A stretch of 64,000 nt of DNA. Source: BOKV01 sp041397525. GTDB lineage: Bacteria; Pseudomonadota; Alphaproteobacteria; Rhizobiales; Rhizobiaceae. Where the stretch lies: NCBI GenBank assembly GCA_041397525.1, contig JAWKWL010000006.1:248001-312000 (forward strand), in the 5' to 3' direction. Of the stretch, positions 44,759 to 54,114 are shown piece by piece. The notes beneath the pieces were generated by a model, which worked only from the letters and a program-made list of their open reading frames with translations, made no database searches and was not told where the DNA came from. Both the position numbers and the translations under genes were made by a program. Position 1 is the stretch's first letter. The number at the start of each line of letters is the position of its first letter.

Positions 44759-45591
44759 CTGCCAGCCTCCCTGGCAGCCAGTATCTTCAGGAGATGATCG
44801 CGAAGTTCAGCATCGACCTGTGGGCGAATGCCAAACCACTTCTCAAATCCGGGGACTGCCTGATGCAGCAGCATTCCAAGACCGTCTACCGTTTCAAGTC
44901 CGGCTTTCGCGGCAGCTTTGAGAAACGGTGTCATCAGGGGCGTGTAGACGATATCGGTCACAATCGAACCGGTTTTCACGGAATTGAGATCAATTTCCAG
45001 CTCCGGCTGACCCTTCATTCCGAGGGAAGTGGTGTTCACGACAATATCGGCATCCTGCATCAGTTTTCCAAGGTCATCCCATTGCCGGGGAACGATATGC
45101 GAACCAAATTCTCGCGCAATTTTCTCAGCCTTTTCCACGGTTCGATTCACCAACGAAATATTGTTGTAGCCGTTGGTGGCAAGTGCATGGATGACCGCAC
45201 GGGACGCGCCTCCTGCTCCCAGCACCACTGCAGTTCTGCCAGATTTCCAGCGCGGGGCATGTTGGTCGAGATTGGCTGAAAAGCCATGAGAATCGGTATT
45301 TGTTCCGTGGATGAAGCCATTCTGCAACCAGACGGTATTGACCGCCCCGATTGCACGGGCGGTTTCATCGACCTGGTCACAAGCCAGAAGCGCTGCTTCC
45401 TTGTGCGGAATCGTTATATTCCCGCCAATCCAGCCATTGGAAGGGAAATTTCGCAGGAATCCACGGAAGCCGTCCGGCTCGCAGGCTACCGCCTCATAGG
45501 ATCCTGCTATGGCATGGCGCTGCAGCCAAAATCCATGCAGAAACGGTGAAAGTGAGTGGGATACAGGCCAGCCGGCAACAAAAGCTTTCAT
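44755..45591 (-). CDS. aroE: Shikimate dehydrogenase (NADP+)
   Basis: A 278-residue AroE that reduces 3-dehydroshikimate to shikimate. The substrate site GWPVSHSLSPFLHG, the catalytic Lys in ITIPHKEAAL, Asp in GTNTDSHGF, and the NADP loop LGAGGASRAV are all present. It starts 25 bases after maf and overlaps coaE by 4 bases. The maf-aroE-coaE-dnaQ order beside the origin is conserved in related genomes. Confidence 0.97.
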   Translation of the reverse strand: MKAFVAGWPVSHSLSPFLHGFWLQRHAIAGSYEAVACEPDGFRGFLRNFPSNGWIGGNITIPHKEAALLACDQVDETARAIGAVNTVWLQNGFIHGTNTDSHGFSANLDQHAPRWKSGRTAVVLGAGGASRAVIHALATNGYNNISLVNRTVEKAEKIAREFGSHIVPRQWDDLGKLMQDADIVVNTTSLGMKGQPELEIDLNSVKTGSIVTDIVYTPLMTPFLKAAAKAGLETVDGLGMLLHQAVPGFEKWFGIRPQVDAELRDHLLKILAAREAGR

Positions 45592-45616
45592 GTCGATTAT
45601 GCATTTTCCAATTGAA

Positions 45617-46243
45617 TCACTTGTCGATCAGGTCAAGCTCACGCAGCCTGGCCAGAAGCTGGATCAGTGGCAGTCCCATGATCGAGAAATAATCACCGGT
45701 AATGCTTTCAAACAGTTGCACACCTTCACCCTCGATCTGGTAGGCACCGACTGAAGACAGGATCGCGTCGCCAGCCCGGGAAACATGCCGTCCCACGAAA
45801 CCGGGATCAAGCTCCCGAAAGCGGATCGTACAAATTTCCACATGCTGCCAGACAGTCTCATCGTTGCGTTGCAGGCATATCGCGCTGTTGAGGTGATGCT
45901 GGCGCCCTGACAGCTGCAACAAGCGCCGCCGTGCCTCATCGAGATTTGCCGGTTTGTGCAGCAGTTCCCCGTCGAGGCTCAAAGTCTGATCGCAGCCTAT
46001 CACCCAGGCATCGCCATTGCGGCCAGCCACTTCCTCGGCCTTGGCCATCGCCAGCACAATAGCGATTTCCGCGCCATCAAGGCCTGATCCTGTGAGTGGC
46101 GCTTCAATTTCGCGCTCACTGACCCGGGCAGGGTCAATGCGGAAGGACAGGCCGGCATTGCGCAGCAGACTCGCCCTGAACCGCGACCCGGATGCGAGCA
46201 CGAGTTCAGGGTGACGGATATCGTTTTCCCGCCGGTTGTTCAT
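45617..46243 (-). CDS. maf: Maf family nucleotide pyrophosphatase
   Basis: A 208-residue Maf protein. The N-terminal LASGSRFRASLLRNAG, GCDQTL and the AGDAILSSVGAYQIEGEG block are diagnostic. Maf enzymes hydrolyse non-canonical or modified NTPs (house-cleaning) and have been linked to cell division arrest. ATG 46243 overlaps the ppsR stop by 4 bases. Which subfamily substrate it prefers cannot be told. Confidence 0.94.
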   Translation of the reverse strand: MNNRRENDIRHPELVLASGSRFRASLLRNAGLSFRIDPARVSEREIEAPLTGSGLDGAEIAIVLAMAKAEEVAGRNGDAWVIGCDQTLSLDGELLHKPANLDEARRRLLQLSGRQHHLNSAICLQRNDETVWQHVEICTIRFRELDPGFVGRHVSRAGDAILSSVGAYQIEGEGVQLFESITGDYFSIMGLPLIQLLARLRELDLIDK

Positions 46244-47085
46244 CCACCATATCCCTCATTGTCCAGTTCCGCGACATGACGCGTTCGGAGCGCGATAATC
46301 GATGCAGCTGTCTCTTCTATCGATTTACGCGAAACGTCAATCATCGGCCAACCATGGCGTGCACATAATTTGCGGGTTTGCGCGAGTTCCTCCGCAATGC
46401 TGGCGCGATCAACGTAAGCCGGACTTGGGTTTTGGCTTGCCAAACCGAGGACCCGGTTTTGTCTGACCTGGAATATCCTGTCGGTCGAAGCGATCAATGC
46501 AACCACAAGCGGCTTTTTGGCCGAGATCAGTTCCGGTGGCGGCGTGATGCCTGGGACAAGTGGCACATTGGCCGTTTTGATGCCGCGATTGGCGAGGTAA
46601 ATGCTTGTAGGCGTCTTTGACGTCCGGGATATGCCAATGAGGATCACATCAGCGTCCTCGATGTTTTCCGGCAAGGCACCGTCGTCATGCATCATGGTGA
46701 AATTGAGTGCATCGATGCGGGAGAAATATTCGCTGTTCAGTTCGTGCTGGGCGCCAACCTTTCGAAGCGAAGGCATGCCGAGATAGGATTTGAACGCCTG
46801 GAAAATCGGTTCGAGAACCGAAACGCATGGAATACCCATCGCGCGGCAACGGTCCTCGAGTTGATTGCCAAGCACGGCATCGGTGATCGTGTAGAGGACC
46901 ATGCCCGGCTCGCGGTCTATTGCCTCCAGCACTGTTTCGAGTTGTTTGCGGCTGCGGACAAGGGGATATACGTGTTCGATTGCCTGCGACTGCTTGTATT
47001 GCGATGTTACCGCGCGGCTTGTTGCCATCAGTGTTTCACCGGTCGCGTCGGAAATCAGATGCAGGTGGAAAAAGCTTTCGGTCAT
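46240..47085 (-). CDS. PEP synthase / pyruvate phosphate dikinase regulatory protein
   Basis: A 281-residue DUF299 (PSRP) protein, a bifunctional ADP-dependent kinase and Pi-dependent pyrophosphorylase that switches pyruvate phosphate dikinase or PEP synthase off and on. Motifs: N-terminal HLISDATGET and the P-loop IGISRTSKT around residues 150-158. ATG 47085 was chosen; TTG 47088 is the alternative. First gene leaving the origin leftwards, co-transcribed with maf. No PPDK gene is in the window. Confidence 0.92.
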   Translation of the reverse strand: MTESFFHLHLISDATGETLMATSRAVTSQYKQSQAIEHVYPLVRSRKQLETVLEAIDREPGMVLYTITDAVLGNQLEDRCRAMGIPCVSVLEPIFQAFKSYLGMPSLRKVGAQHELNSEYFSRIDALNFTMMHDDGALPENIEDADVILIGISRTSKTPTSIYLANRGIKTANVPLVPGITPPPELISAKKPLVVALIASTDRIFQVRQNRVLGLASQNPSPAYVDRASIAEELAQTRKLCARHGWPMIDVSRKSIEETAASIIALRTRHVAELDNEGYGG

Positions 47086-47145
47086 CAAGCGGTTCCGTTT
47101 TGCCTAGATATGGCCAGAGGGCTTTCCGGCACTCGTGTTGACAGA

Positions 47146-47154
47146 TGTGGATAA
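47146..47154 (+). promoter_or_regulatory. DnaA box TGTGGATAA
   Basis: Matches the TTWTNCACA consensus on the opposite strand at all nine positions. Confidence 0.7.
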
Positions 47155-47362
47155 CTGCCCGGTGCGGGGCCCCGACGACGAAATTGTCCCGCTCATCCCG
47201 TTTTGCTTTCACAGCGCTCTGCTTGTAAAGGGTTATCTTAACAGGCTGTGAATAGCCGGGATAACTGGATTGTCCGCATGCTCTTTGCAACAACTGTTTG
47301 GTGGTGTTGAAAACGAGGTATCGCAAGCTTCTGATATTAAATGGGAAATTGGGTTCTTCACG

Positions 47363-47371
47363 TTATTCACA
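47363..47371 (-). promoter_or_regulatory. DnaA box TTATTCACA
   Basis: Full match to TTWTNCACA, in the plus-strand reading, 140 bases before hemE. Confidence 0.65.
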
Positions 47372-47510
47372 AGCAATCTTCTCGTGAAGGCTCATATGGA
47401 TCGGGAAGCATGATTTTGAGGGAATGCCGGAAACATTTGGAGTTGCCGCTATTCACAGACTCTAAGAATCAGAATCTAAACACAAACGAATTTCTTTATT
47501 GGAGAACGGT

Positions 47511-48539
47511 GTGGACAAGCCGGAAGCGCAGAAAGTGATGCAGGTTCTTAACGGAAAGAAGTTTTCCCGTCCTCCGATCTGGATGATGCGGCAGGCGGGG
47601 CGATATCTTCCGGAGTACCGGGCAACACGAAAGGAAGCTGGCAGCTTTCTGGACTTGTGCTATTCACCAGAGCTGGCAACGGAAGTGACGATGCAGCCAA
47701 TCCGCAGGTTCGGATTTGATGCTGCCATTCTCTTTTCAGACATCCTTGTCGTCCCGGATGCATTGGGAAGAAGTGTAAGGTTCGAGGAAGGGAGAGGACC
47801 AATTCTCGAACCAATCAGCCTTGATGAAATAGAGGCGTTGGAAGCAGGGAACTGGAGAGATCATCTTGCTCCGGTCATGGATGCGGTTTCGATGATCCGG
47901 GAACAATTGCCCCGTGAAACCACATTGCTGGGTTTTTGTGGTGCACCCTGGACGGTGGCTACCTACATGATTGCCGGCCATGGAACGCCTGACCAGGCAC
48001 CTGCGCGGTTGTTCTCATACCGCCATCGCAACGCGTTTGAAAAGTTGCTGAACCTGCTGGCGGATGTTTCTGCAGATTATCTCGCAGCGCAGATCGATGC
48101 GGGAGCGAATGCGGTCCAGATTTTCGATTCCTGGTCGGGAGTTCTCGGCGAAGATGAATTCAACCGTTGGAGCATAGCACCGGTGAAGCGCCTCGTGGCC
48201 CGACTTCGCCAACAAAAACCGGATGCTGTAGTCATAGGGTTTCCGAAGGGTGCAGGCTCCCAATATGACAAATATCGGGAGGAAACGGGAGTCAATGCGC
48301 TTGGACTCGATTGGTCGGTTCCTTTTTCACAAGCGCGTCGATTGCAAAGGGAGGGCGCCGTCCAGGGCAATCTGGACCCGATGCGCCTTATCGCGGGCGG
48401 GAAGGCGCTGGACGAAGGTGTCGACAGGATTCTTGAAGAGCTGGGTGATGGTCCGCTTGTCTTCAATCTCGGCCACGGCATAACGCCGGATACGCCGATA
48501 TCGCATGTCGAACAGATGGTGGCACGTGTCCGTGGCTGA
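47511..48539 (+). CDS. hemE: Uroporphyrinogen decarboxylase
   Basis: A 342-residue HemE that decarboxylates uroporphyrinogen III to coproporphyrinogen III in haem synthesis. Motifs: PPIWMMRQAGRYLPEYR, LCYSPELATEVT, GFCGAPWTVATYM, and FNLGHGI near the end. GTG 47511 was chosen because GGAG lies 6 bases upstream and it gives the family length; the start codon itself is part of a DnaA-box-like TGTGGACAA. Marks the right border of the origin. Followed by hemJ, another haem gene. Confidence 0.96.
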   Translation: MDKPEAQKVMQVLNGKKFSRPPIWMMRQAGRYLPEYRATRKEAGSFLDLCYSPELATEVTMQPIRRFGFDAAILFSDILVVPDALGRSVRFEEGRGPILEPISLDEIEALEAGNWRDHLAPVMDAVSMIREQLPRETTLLGFCGAPWTVATYMIAGHGTPDQAPARLFSYRHRNAFEKLLNLLADVSADYLAAQIDAGANAVQIFDSWSGVLGEDEFNRWSIAPVKRLVARLRQQKPDAVVIGFPKGAGSQYDKYREETGVNALGLDWSVPFSQARRLQREGAVQGNLDPMRLIAGGKALDEGVDRILEELGDGPLVFNLGHGITPDTPISHVEQMVARVRG

Positions 48540-49086
48540 TAGCGAAGAAGCTGAAAAGAAGGCCAACAAAGCGAGCGGCAGGAAGGCCGGCAAGCGTGCA
48601 TTCATTGCGATAATGATCTTTGTCGGGTTGACGGCAGTCCTGTTCTGGCTGGACCCGGGCAGATTCTACCTGTGGGCAAAAGCCGTGCATGTAATGGCGG
48701 TGATTTCCTGGATGGCAGGCATGTTCTATCTGCCGCGGTTGTTCATCTACCATTGTGACGCGGAAACCGGATCGGTTCAGTCCGAAACCTTCAAGTTGAT
48801 GGAAGGCAGGCTGTTGCGGGTTATCATGAACCCGGCAATGACGATTGCCTGGGTGTTCGGGATCTGGCTGGCGTGGAAATCTGATGTTTGGCTGGAGGTC
48901 TGGTTCCTCGTCAAGTTCGCCGCCGTGATTGCCATGTCGGCTGCACATGGCCAGTTGGCGAAGGGCGTGCGGTTGTTTGCAGAGGATCGCAACACGGTTT
49001 CAGCGCGACACTGGCGGATGATCAATGAAATACCGACAGTGTTGATGATCGTTATTGTGGTGATGGTCATCGTGCGCCCCTTCTGA
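48532..49086 (+). CDS. hemJ: Protoporphyrinogen IX oxidase HemJ
   Basis: About 184 residues; an integral membrane protein with four hydrophobic helices after a charged ~30-residue N-terminus. The HemJ signature is YLWAKAVHVMAVISWMAGMFYLPRL followed by FIYH (split here), with the conserved His residues that bind haem. HemJ oxidises protoporphyrinogen IX to protoporphyrin IX without HemG or HemY. Paired with hemE and overlapping its end. The start is uncertain: GTG 48532 or 48526, or ATG 48505. Confidence 0.9.
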   Translation: MADSEEAEKKANKASGRKAGKRAFIAIMIFVGLTAVLFWLDPGRFYLWAKAVHVMAVISWMAGMFYLPRLFIYHCDAETGSVQSETFKLMEGRLLRVIMNPAMTIAWVFGIWLAWKSDVWLEVWFLVKFAAVIAMSAAHGQLAKGVRLFAEDRNTVSARHWRMINEIPTVLMIVIVVMVIVRPF

Positions 49087-49107
49087 GCACAAGCGCAGGG
49101 AGGCTTC

Positions 49108-49134
49108 AGGCCCGACGGTTCGGCGGGCCTTTCT
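49108..49134 (+). terminator. Terminator after hemJ
   Basis: AGGCCCG (49108-49114) pairs with CGGGCCT (49124-49130), then TTTCT. It lies 22 bases after the hemJ stop. The remaining ~180 bases before rho hold only a small GTGCC/GGCAC hairpin. Confidence 0.75.
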
Positions 49135-49313
49135 GGCGTCAGACAGGCCGGGTGAAATTTCGCTTGAGGGAATCATCCAGTATGTCTATCCTTGCGCATC
49201 CTCCAAAAGGAATGGCGGCTTGGTGCCTTTGTGGCACAGTGGCGTCGACCTCCCGGTCCGGCGAGCCCGTCAAATCCTGATTTTCCCCATCCTCTGTTAC
49301 GGACATTGCCTTC

Positions 49314-50579
49314 ATGCAGCAGATGAAGCTTCAAGAACTCAAAGCCAAAACACCCACGGATCTCGTTTCCTTCGCGGAGGGGCTTGAGGTCGAGAATGCC
49401 AGCACGATGCGCAAACAGGAGCTGTTGTTCGCCATCCTCAAGAATCTTGCGGAGCAGGAAGTCGAGATCATCGGTGAGGGTGTTGTTGAAATTCTTCAGG
49501 ACGGTTTCGGTTTCCTGCGTTCAGCGAGCGCGAACTATCTGCCTGGCCCTGATGACATCTACATTTCGCCATCGCAGATCAGGCGGTTCTCGCTGAAGAC
49601 CGGCGACACGGTCGAGGGACCGATTCGCGGCCCCAAGGAAGGTGAGCGGTATTTTGCACTGCTCAAGGTCAACACGATCAATTTCGAGGATCCCGAAAAG
49701 ATCCGGCACAAGGTTCATTTCGACAATCTGACGCCGCTTTATCCCGATGAACGCTACCGGATGGAGGTGGACAATCCGACCACGAAAGACCTCTCTGCGC
49801 GTGTGATTGATCTCGTCGCACCACTCGGAAAAGGGCAGCGCGCGCTCATCGTGGCGCCACCACGCACCGGCAAGACGGTATTGCTTCAAAACATTGCCCA
49901 TTCCATTACAGCCAACCATCCGGAAAGCTATTTGATCGTGTTGCTGATCGATGAACGTCCGGAAGAAGTGACAGACATGCAGCGCTCGGTAAACGGCGAG
50001 GTGGTTTCCTCGACCTTTGACGAACCAGCAGCCCGCCACGTGCAGGTTGCCGAGATGGTGATCGAGAAAGCCAAGCGTCTGGTTGAACATGGGCGCGATG
50101 TGGTCATCCTGCTCGATTCTATCACGCGTTTGGGCCGGGCCTACAACACCGTGGTGCCGTCATCAGGCAAGGTGCTGACCGGCGGTGTTGATGCCAACGC
50201 GTTGCAGCGGCCAAAGCGGTTTTTCGGCGCGGCCAGGAATATCGAGGAAGGTGGTTCCCTGACAATCATTGCGACGGCGCTGATCGATACCGGTTCACGC
50301 ATGGACGAAGTGATCTTTGAAGAGTTCAAGGGTACGGGCAACTCGGAAATCGTTCTCGACCGAAAGGTTGCCGACAAGCGGGTATATCCGTCGATGGACA
50401 TTCTCAAATCGGGCACCCGCAAGGAAGACCTTCTGGTGCCCCGTGCGGACCTGCAGAAGGTATTTGTGCTGCGTCGCATTCTTTCTTCGATGGGGACGAC
50501 CGATGCAATCGAGTTCCTGATCGACAAGCTGAAACAGACAAAGACCAACAGCGAGTTCTTCGATACGATGAACACCTGA
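49314..50579 (+). CDS. rho: Transcription termination factor Rho
   Basis: A 421-residue hexameric RNA helicase. N-terminal Rho domain starting MKLQELKAKTPTDL; cold-shock-like RNA-binding fold with DGFGFLRS and DDIYISPSQIRRF; ATPase domain with Walker A PPRTGKTVLL and the Q- and R-loops towards the C-terminus (GTGNSEIVLDR). It ends transcripts at C-rich unstructured RNA. No insertion domain. It is transcribed alone after a terminator, with mnmE 189 bases downstream. Confidence 0.98.
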   Translation: MQQMKLQELKAKTPTDLVSFAEGLEVENASTMRKQELLFAILKNLAEQEVEIIGEGVVEILQDGFGFLRSASANYLPGPDDIYISPSQIRRFSLKTGDTVEGPIRGPKEGERYFALLKVNTINFEDPEKIRHKVHFDNLTPLYPDERYRMEVDNPTTKDLSARVIDLVAPLGKGQRALIVAPPRTGKTVLLQNIAHSITANHPESYLIVLLIDERPEEVTDMQRSVNGEVVSSTFDEPAARHVQVAEMVIEKAKRLVEHGRDVVILLDSITRLGRAYNTVVPSSGKVLTGGVDANALQRPKRFFGAARNIEEGGSLTIIATALIDTGSRMDEVIFEEFKGTGNSEIVLDRKVADKRVYPSMDILKSGTRKEDLLVPRADLQKVFVLRRILSSMGTTDAIEFLIDKLKQTKTNSEFFDTMNT

Positions 50580-50631
50580 TCAGTTGCGGCTCAAGCCTTG
50601 GATCGTTTATCGGGTGTCGCGGTGATTGCAT

Positions 50632-50647
50632 GGTTTCACGTGAATCT
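50632..50647. promoter_or_regulatory. Degenerate parS site
   Basis: GGTTTCACGTGAATCT matches the parS consensus TGTTTCACGTGAAACA at 13 of 16 positions, with the core TTTCACGTGAA intact. In the rho-mnmE gap. Confidence 0.55.
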
Positions 50648-50768
50648 TCAAATGGCGAGATGGCTGGCCGGCAACATGGGATTCGATTCGGATATGGAAT
50701 GGTGCCGGATTGAGAACGGTCATCTTTCCCCTGGTTCATATCGGTGAAGTCCGGGGACGGGTGTTTGG

Positions 50769-52070
50769 ATGGATACCATTTTTGCGCTATCGAGCGGCAT
50801 GCCGCCTAGTGGGTTGGCGGTAATCCGGTTGTCGGGACCCAAAAGCCGATTCGTACTCGAAACGATCTCTGGCAAATGCCCCGAGCCCAAACGGGCAAGT
50901 CTCAGGAAGCTTCGCGGCGCAACAGGCTCTCTGCTCGATGAAGGCCTCGTACTTTGGTTTCCGGGTCCGGGGAGTTTCACTGGCGAAGACAGCTGTGAAT
51001 TCCATGTGCATGGCGGCCGTGCTGTTGTGGCAGCGGTTCTTGATACATTGAATGGTTTCGAAGGATTGCGTCTGGCGGAACCGGGTGAATTTTCCAGAAG
51101 AGCCTTCAGCAATGGCCGGATAGACCTGACGGAAGTTGAGGGGCTTGCCGACCTGGTGAATGCACAGACAGAAGCCCAGCGACGTCAGGCAATTGAAAGA
51201 GCGGGTGGTTCAGCCCGGGAAGTGTTGGAGAACTGGCGGTCGCGCGTGATTCGGATGCGGGCATTGCTTGAGGCTGATTTCGACTTCGCTGATGAGGAAG
51301 ATGTTCCAGGCAGTGTGGCAGACAATGTCTGGGAGGACGCGAGGGCCTTGGCCGAGGAGATACGGTCGGAACTCAACGACCAGCGACGCGGAGAAATCAT
51401 TCGCGATGGTTACCAGATTGTTGTCATGGGGCCACCTAACGCAGGCAAATCAAGCCTAATAAATGCACTAGCGCGGCGTGATATCGCCATAGTGACACCG
51501 GAAGCCGGAACCACAAGGGACCTGCTGGAAGTTCATCTGGATCTGGATGGCTATGCCGTCACGATAGTCGATACGGCCGGGATTCGTGAAATCTCCGGTC
51601 TGGTCGAGAGGGAGGGCATCAAAAGGGCAAAAGCGCGTGCCGCATTGGCTGATCTGGTGGTATGGCTTGATCCTGATGGTGGGAATGCAAGCCCATTGCT
51701 TGCCAACGAGGCGACTGGCAAGGCCGATGTATTGGTTCTTCACTCAAAGGATGACGCGGGCTTGTTCGGCGTTCTTGGCCTGTCGGTCAAACGTGATGGG
51801 GGCCTGGACCATTTACTGGATGCGATAAGGTTGCGGTTGTTAGCCTATGGAGGCAGTTCCACCCCTGGGCTTGTAACACAGTTGCGACACCGCAAGGGTA
51901 TGGAGGAGTGTGCTGGATGGTGCGCGAAGGCTGCAGGCTCGAGCGATGCCGTGGAGATACGGAGCGAGTATTTGCGAAGAGCTGCTGACGAGATTGGAAA
52001 ATTGACGGGACGGATCGGTGTTGATGATCTGCTGGATGTGATCTTCGGTGAGTTCTGCATTGGAAAATGA
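50769..52070 (+). CDS. mnmE: tRNA uridine-5-carboxymethylaminomethyl modification GTPase
   Basis: A 433-residue MnmE. N-terminal formyl-folate domain (DTIFALSSGMPPSGLAVIRLSG), helical domain with an inserted G domain (G1 GPPNAGKSSLINAL, G3 DTAGIRE), and the C-terminal FCIGK whose cysteine is essential. With MnmG it modifies U34 of tRNAs read by split codon boxes. The G domain is a little short between G3 and G4. Its stop codon TGA is the first part of a parS site. Confidence 0.96.
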   Translation: MDTIFALSSGMPPSGLAVIRLSGPKSRFVLETISGKCPEPKRASLRKLRGATGSLLDEGLVLWFPGPGSFTGEDSCEFHVHGGRAVVAAVLDTLNGFEGLRLAEPGEFSRRAFSNGRIDLTEVEGLADLVNAQTEAQRRQAIERAGGSAREVLENWRSRVIRMRALLEADFDFADEEDVPGSVADNVWEDARALAEEIRSELNDQRRGEIIRDGYQIVVMGPPNAGKSSLINALARRDIAIVTPEAGTTRDLLEVHLDLDGYAVTIVDTAGIREISGLVEREGIKRAKARAALADLVVWLDPDGGNASPLLANEATGKADVLVLHSKDDAGLFGVLGLSVKRDGGLDHLLDAIRLRLLAYGGSSTPGLVTQLRHRKGMEECAGWCAKAAGSSDAVEIRSEYLRRAADEIGKLTGRIGVDDLLDVIFGEFCIGK

Positions 52071-52083
52071 TTCACGTGAAACA
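52068..52083. promoter_or_regulatory. parS site overlapping the mnmE stop
   Basis: TGATTCACGTGAAACA matches the parS consensus at 15 of 16 positions; its TGA is the mnmE stop codon. Confidence 0.8.
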
Positions 52084-52123
52084 TTCCAGTCGTGGTTTCG
52101 ATGAGAAAGACGAGCACGGAGGC

Positions 52124-52139
52124 TGTTTCACGTGAAACA
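52124..52139. promoter_or_regulatory. Perfect parS site between mnmE and mnmG
   Basis: TGTTTCACGTGAAACA, all 16 bases of the ParB-binding consensus, 41 bases after the previous site. Confidence 0.92.
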
Positions 52140-52239
52140 ATTTGGCTCAGGGAGAAAAACAACCCGGCCAGATTTTGACCTGTTTTACGATTCAGCCTAT
52201 GGGTCGTGACTGGCGGTGTAAGCCAACAAGGATACCAGG

Positions 52240-54111
52240 ATGAGCAGACAGTTTGATGTCGTAGTGATTGGCGGCGGACATGCCGGCTGCGAGGCGGCGG
52301 CTGTATCTGCACGCATGGGCGCGCGGACAGCGCTTGTCACGCATCGCAGGGATACCATCGGTGTTATGTCCTGCAATCCGGCCATAGGCGGGTTGGGGAA
52401 GGGCCAGCTGGTGCGCGAGGTTGACGCGCTGGATGGTCTCATGGGTCGGGTAGCTGATGCTGGTGGCATCCAGTTCCGAATGCTGAACCGCCGCAAGGGG
52501 CCTGCCGTACGCGGCCCGCGCACGCAAGCCGACCGAAAGCTCTACAGACTTGCCATGCAGCAGGCCATAGCTGAAACGTCAAATCTTGAAGTGATCGAGG
52601 CCGGCGTTGAGGATATCGTCCTCGCCAATGGCGGGATCAGCGGCGTGGTGTTGGCTGATGGTACGGTCATTCATTGTCGTTGCGCTGTATTGACGACTGG
52701 TACATTCCTGCGCGGGCTTATCCATATCGGTGATCGGAAAATCCCGGCAGGTCGCGTGGGCGAGGCACCTGCACAGGGCCTGTCGGTGACGCTGGAACGC
52801 ATTGGCTTGCGTTTGGGGCGGCTGAAGACCGGCACTCCTGCCCGCCTAGACCGCCTCAGCATTGACTGGACTTCCCTCGCCATGCAGTCAGCTGATCCTG
52901 ATCCCGTCCCGTTTTCCACGCTCACCGATCGAATTACCAATCCCCAGATCGAATGTGGTATCACGAGAACTACACCCAAAACGCACAGGATCATTGAGGA
53001 AAACATCGGCCGGTCCGCCATGTATTCCGGCCAGATTGCCGGAACCGGTCCGCGTTATTGTCCTTCCATCGAGGACAAGATAGTACGCTTTGGTGAGCGT
53101 GACGGTCACCAGATATTCCTGGAGCCGGAAGGCCTGGATGATCACACGGTATATCCCAACGGGATATCCACGTCCCTCCCGGAAGATGTGCAGGAAGCGT
53201 TCATCCATTCCATACCAGGTCTTGAACATGCTCGCATTATCCAGCCGGGCTATGCGATTGAATATGATCATGTTGACCCGGTTGAACTGACTGCGTCACT
53301 GGAATTGAGACTGGTGGACGGGTTTTTTCTGGCTGGCCAGATCAATGGAACAACAGGGTATGAGGAAGCAGCCGCGCAGGGCCTGGTTGCCGGGATGAAT
53401 GCTGCGCTCAAGGCTGGTGGATCGGAAGCGGTGACGTTCAGCCGGACCAACAGTTATATCGGAGTCATGATCGATGATCTTGTTACGCGCGGAGTTTCCG
53501 AACCCTATCGCATGTTCACTTCCAGGGCCGAGTATCGCCTGTCGCTGCGTTCGGATAATGCGGACCAAAGATTGACGCCAATGGGAATTGCGGCTGGCTG
53601 CGTCGGGTCAGCGCGCATGGCTGCCTTCGCAGCGAAGATGGACGCATTGGACAAGCAGCGTGAGGGATTGAAGTCTGTTTCGGTGAGCCCGAATGAAGCA
53701 TCTGCACATGGTTTGCGGATCAATCAGGACGGGGTCCGGCGATCAGCATGGGATCTGCTGGCTTACCCGGATATCGACGTGGCCGATCTTTGCAAAATCT
53801 GGCCGGAGTTCTCCAGTATCGAGCCGGGTATAGCAGAACAGCTGGAGATTGAAGCAGGGTATTCGGTGTATCTCGATCGCCAGGATAGTGACATTGCCGC
53901 GATCCGGCGCGACGAGGAAATGACAATTCCGTCTGGCCTTGATTACCGGGCAATGTCCGGTCTCTCCAATGAACTCATTTCAAAACTTGAGAGGGTGAGG
54001 CCTGAAAGCATAGGCCAGGCGCAGCGCATCGAGGGCATGACACCAGCGGCCATTACCCTGATCCTAGGTTATGCAAGACGGCATGGGTCCAGTGCCAGCA
54101 AGGCGTCGTAA
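52240..54111 (+). CDS. mnmG: tRNA uridine-5-carboxymethylaminomethyl modification enzyme MnmG
   Basis: A 623-residue FAD enzyme, partner of MnmE. The FAD-binding loop GGGHAGCEAA is near residue 10, GIQFRMLNRRKGPAV and GTFLRGLIHIG follow, then YCPSIEDKIVRF, with a helical C-terminal domain (IEGMTPAAITLI). Starts ATG 52240 with AGGATACCAGG just before. It ends 3 bases before rsmG, the classic gidA-gidB pair. Confidence 0.97.
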   Translation: MSRQFDVVVIGGGHAGCEAAAVSARMGARTALVTHRRDTIGVMSCNPAIGGLGKGQLVREVDALDGLMGRVADAGGIQFRMLNRRKGPAVRGPRTQADRKLYRLAMQQAIAETSNLEVIEAGVEDIVLANGGISGVVLADGTVIHCRCAVLTTGTFLRGLIHIGDRKIPAGRVGEAPAQGLSVTLERIGLRLGRLKTGTPARLDRLSIDWTSLAMQSADPDPVPFSTLTDRITNPQIECGITRTTPKTHRIIEENIGRSAMYSGQIAGTGPRYCPSIEDKIVRFGERDGHQIFLEPEGLDDHTVYPNGISTSLPEDVQEAFIHSIPGLEHARIIQPGYAIEYDHVDPVELTASLELRLVDGFFLAGQINGTTGYEEAAAQGLVAGMNAALKAGGSEAVTFSRTNSYIGVMIDDLVTRGVSEPYRMFTSRAEYRLSLRSDNADQRLTPMGIAAGCVGSARMAAFAAKMDALDKQREGLKSVSVSPNEASAHGLRINQDGVRRSAWDLLAYPDIDVADLCKIWPEFSSIEPGIAEQLEIEAGYSVYLDRQDSDIAAIRRDEEMTIPSGLDYRAMSGLSNELISKLERVRPESIGQAQRIEGMTPAAITLILGYARRHGSSASKAS

Positions 54112-54114
54112 TCC

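Larger units (their letters stand above)
47086..47510. other. Probable chromosomal replication origin (oriC), next to hemE
   Basis: A 425-base intergenic region between divergent ppsR and hemE, the place of the mapped origins of Caulobacter and Sinorhizobium relatives. It holds DnaA-box sequences: TGTGGATAA at 47146-47154, TGTGAATAG at 47247-47255, TTATTCACA at 47363-47371 and CTATTCACA at 47449-47457; TGTGGACAA at 47510-47518 overlaps the hemE start. An AT-rich stretch (47461-47500) contains two GAATC (GANTC) sites, the target of the cell-cycle methylase CcrM. parS sites and parAB are 3-9 kb away. Confidence 0.8.

Noticed and set aside
47341..47538. 65-codon ORF inside the origin region
   Set aside because: It runs through DnaA boxes and into hemE in another frame, has no Shine-Dalgarno and no recognisable protein features.
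48077..48601. 174-codon ORF antisense to hemE
   Set aside because: Shadow of hemE with low-complexity Ser/Arg-rich translation.
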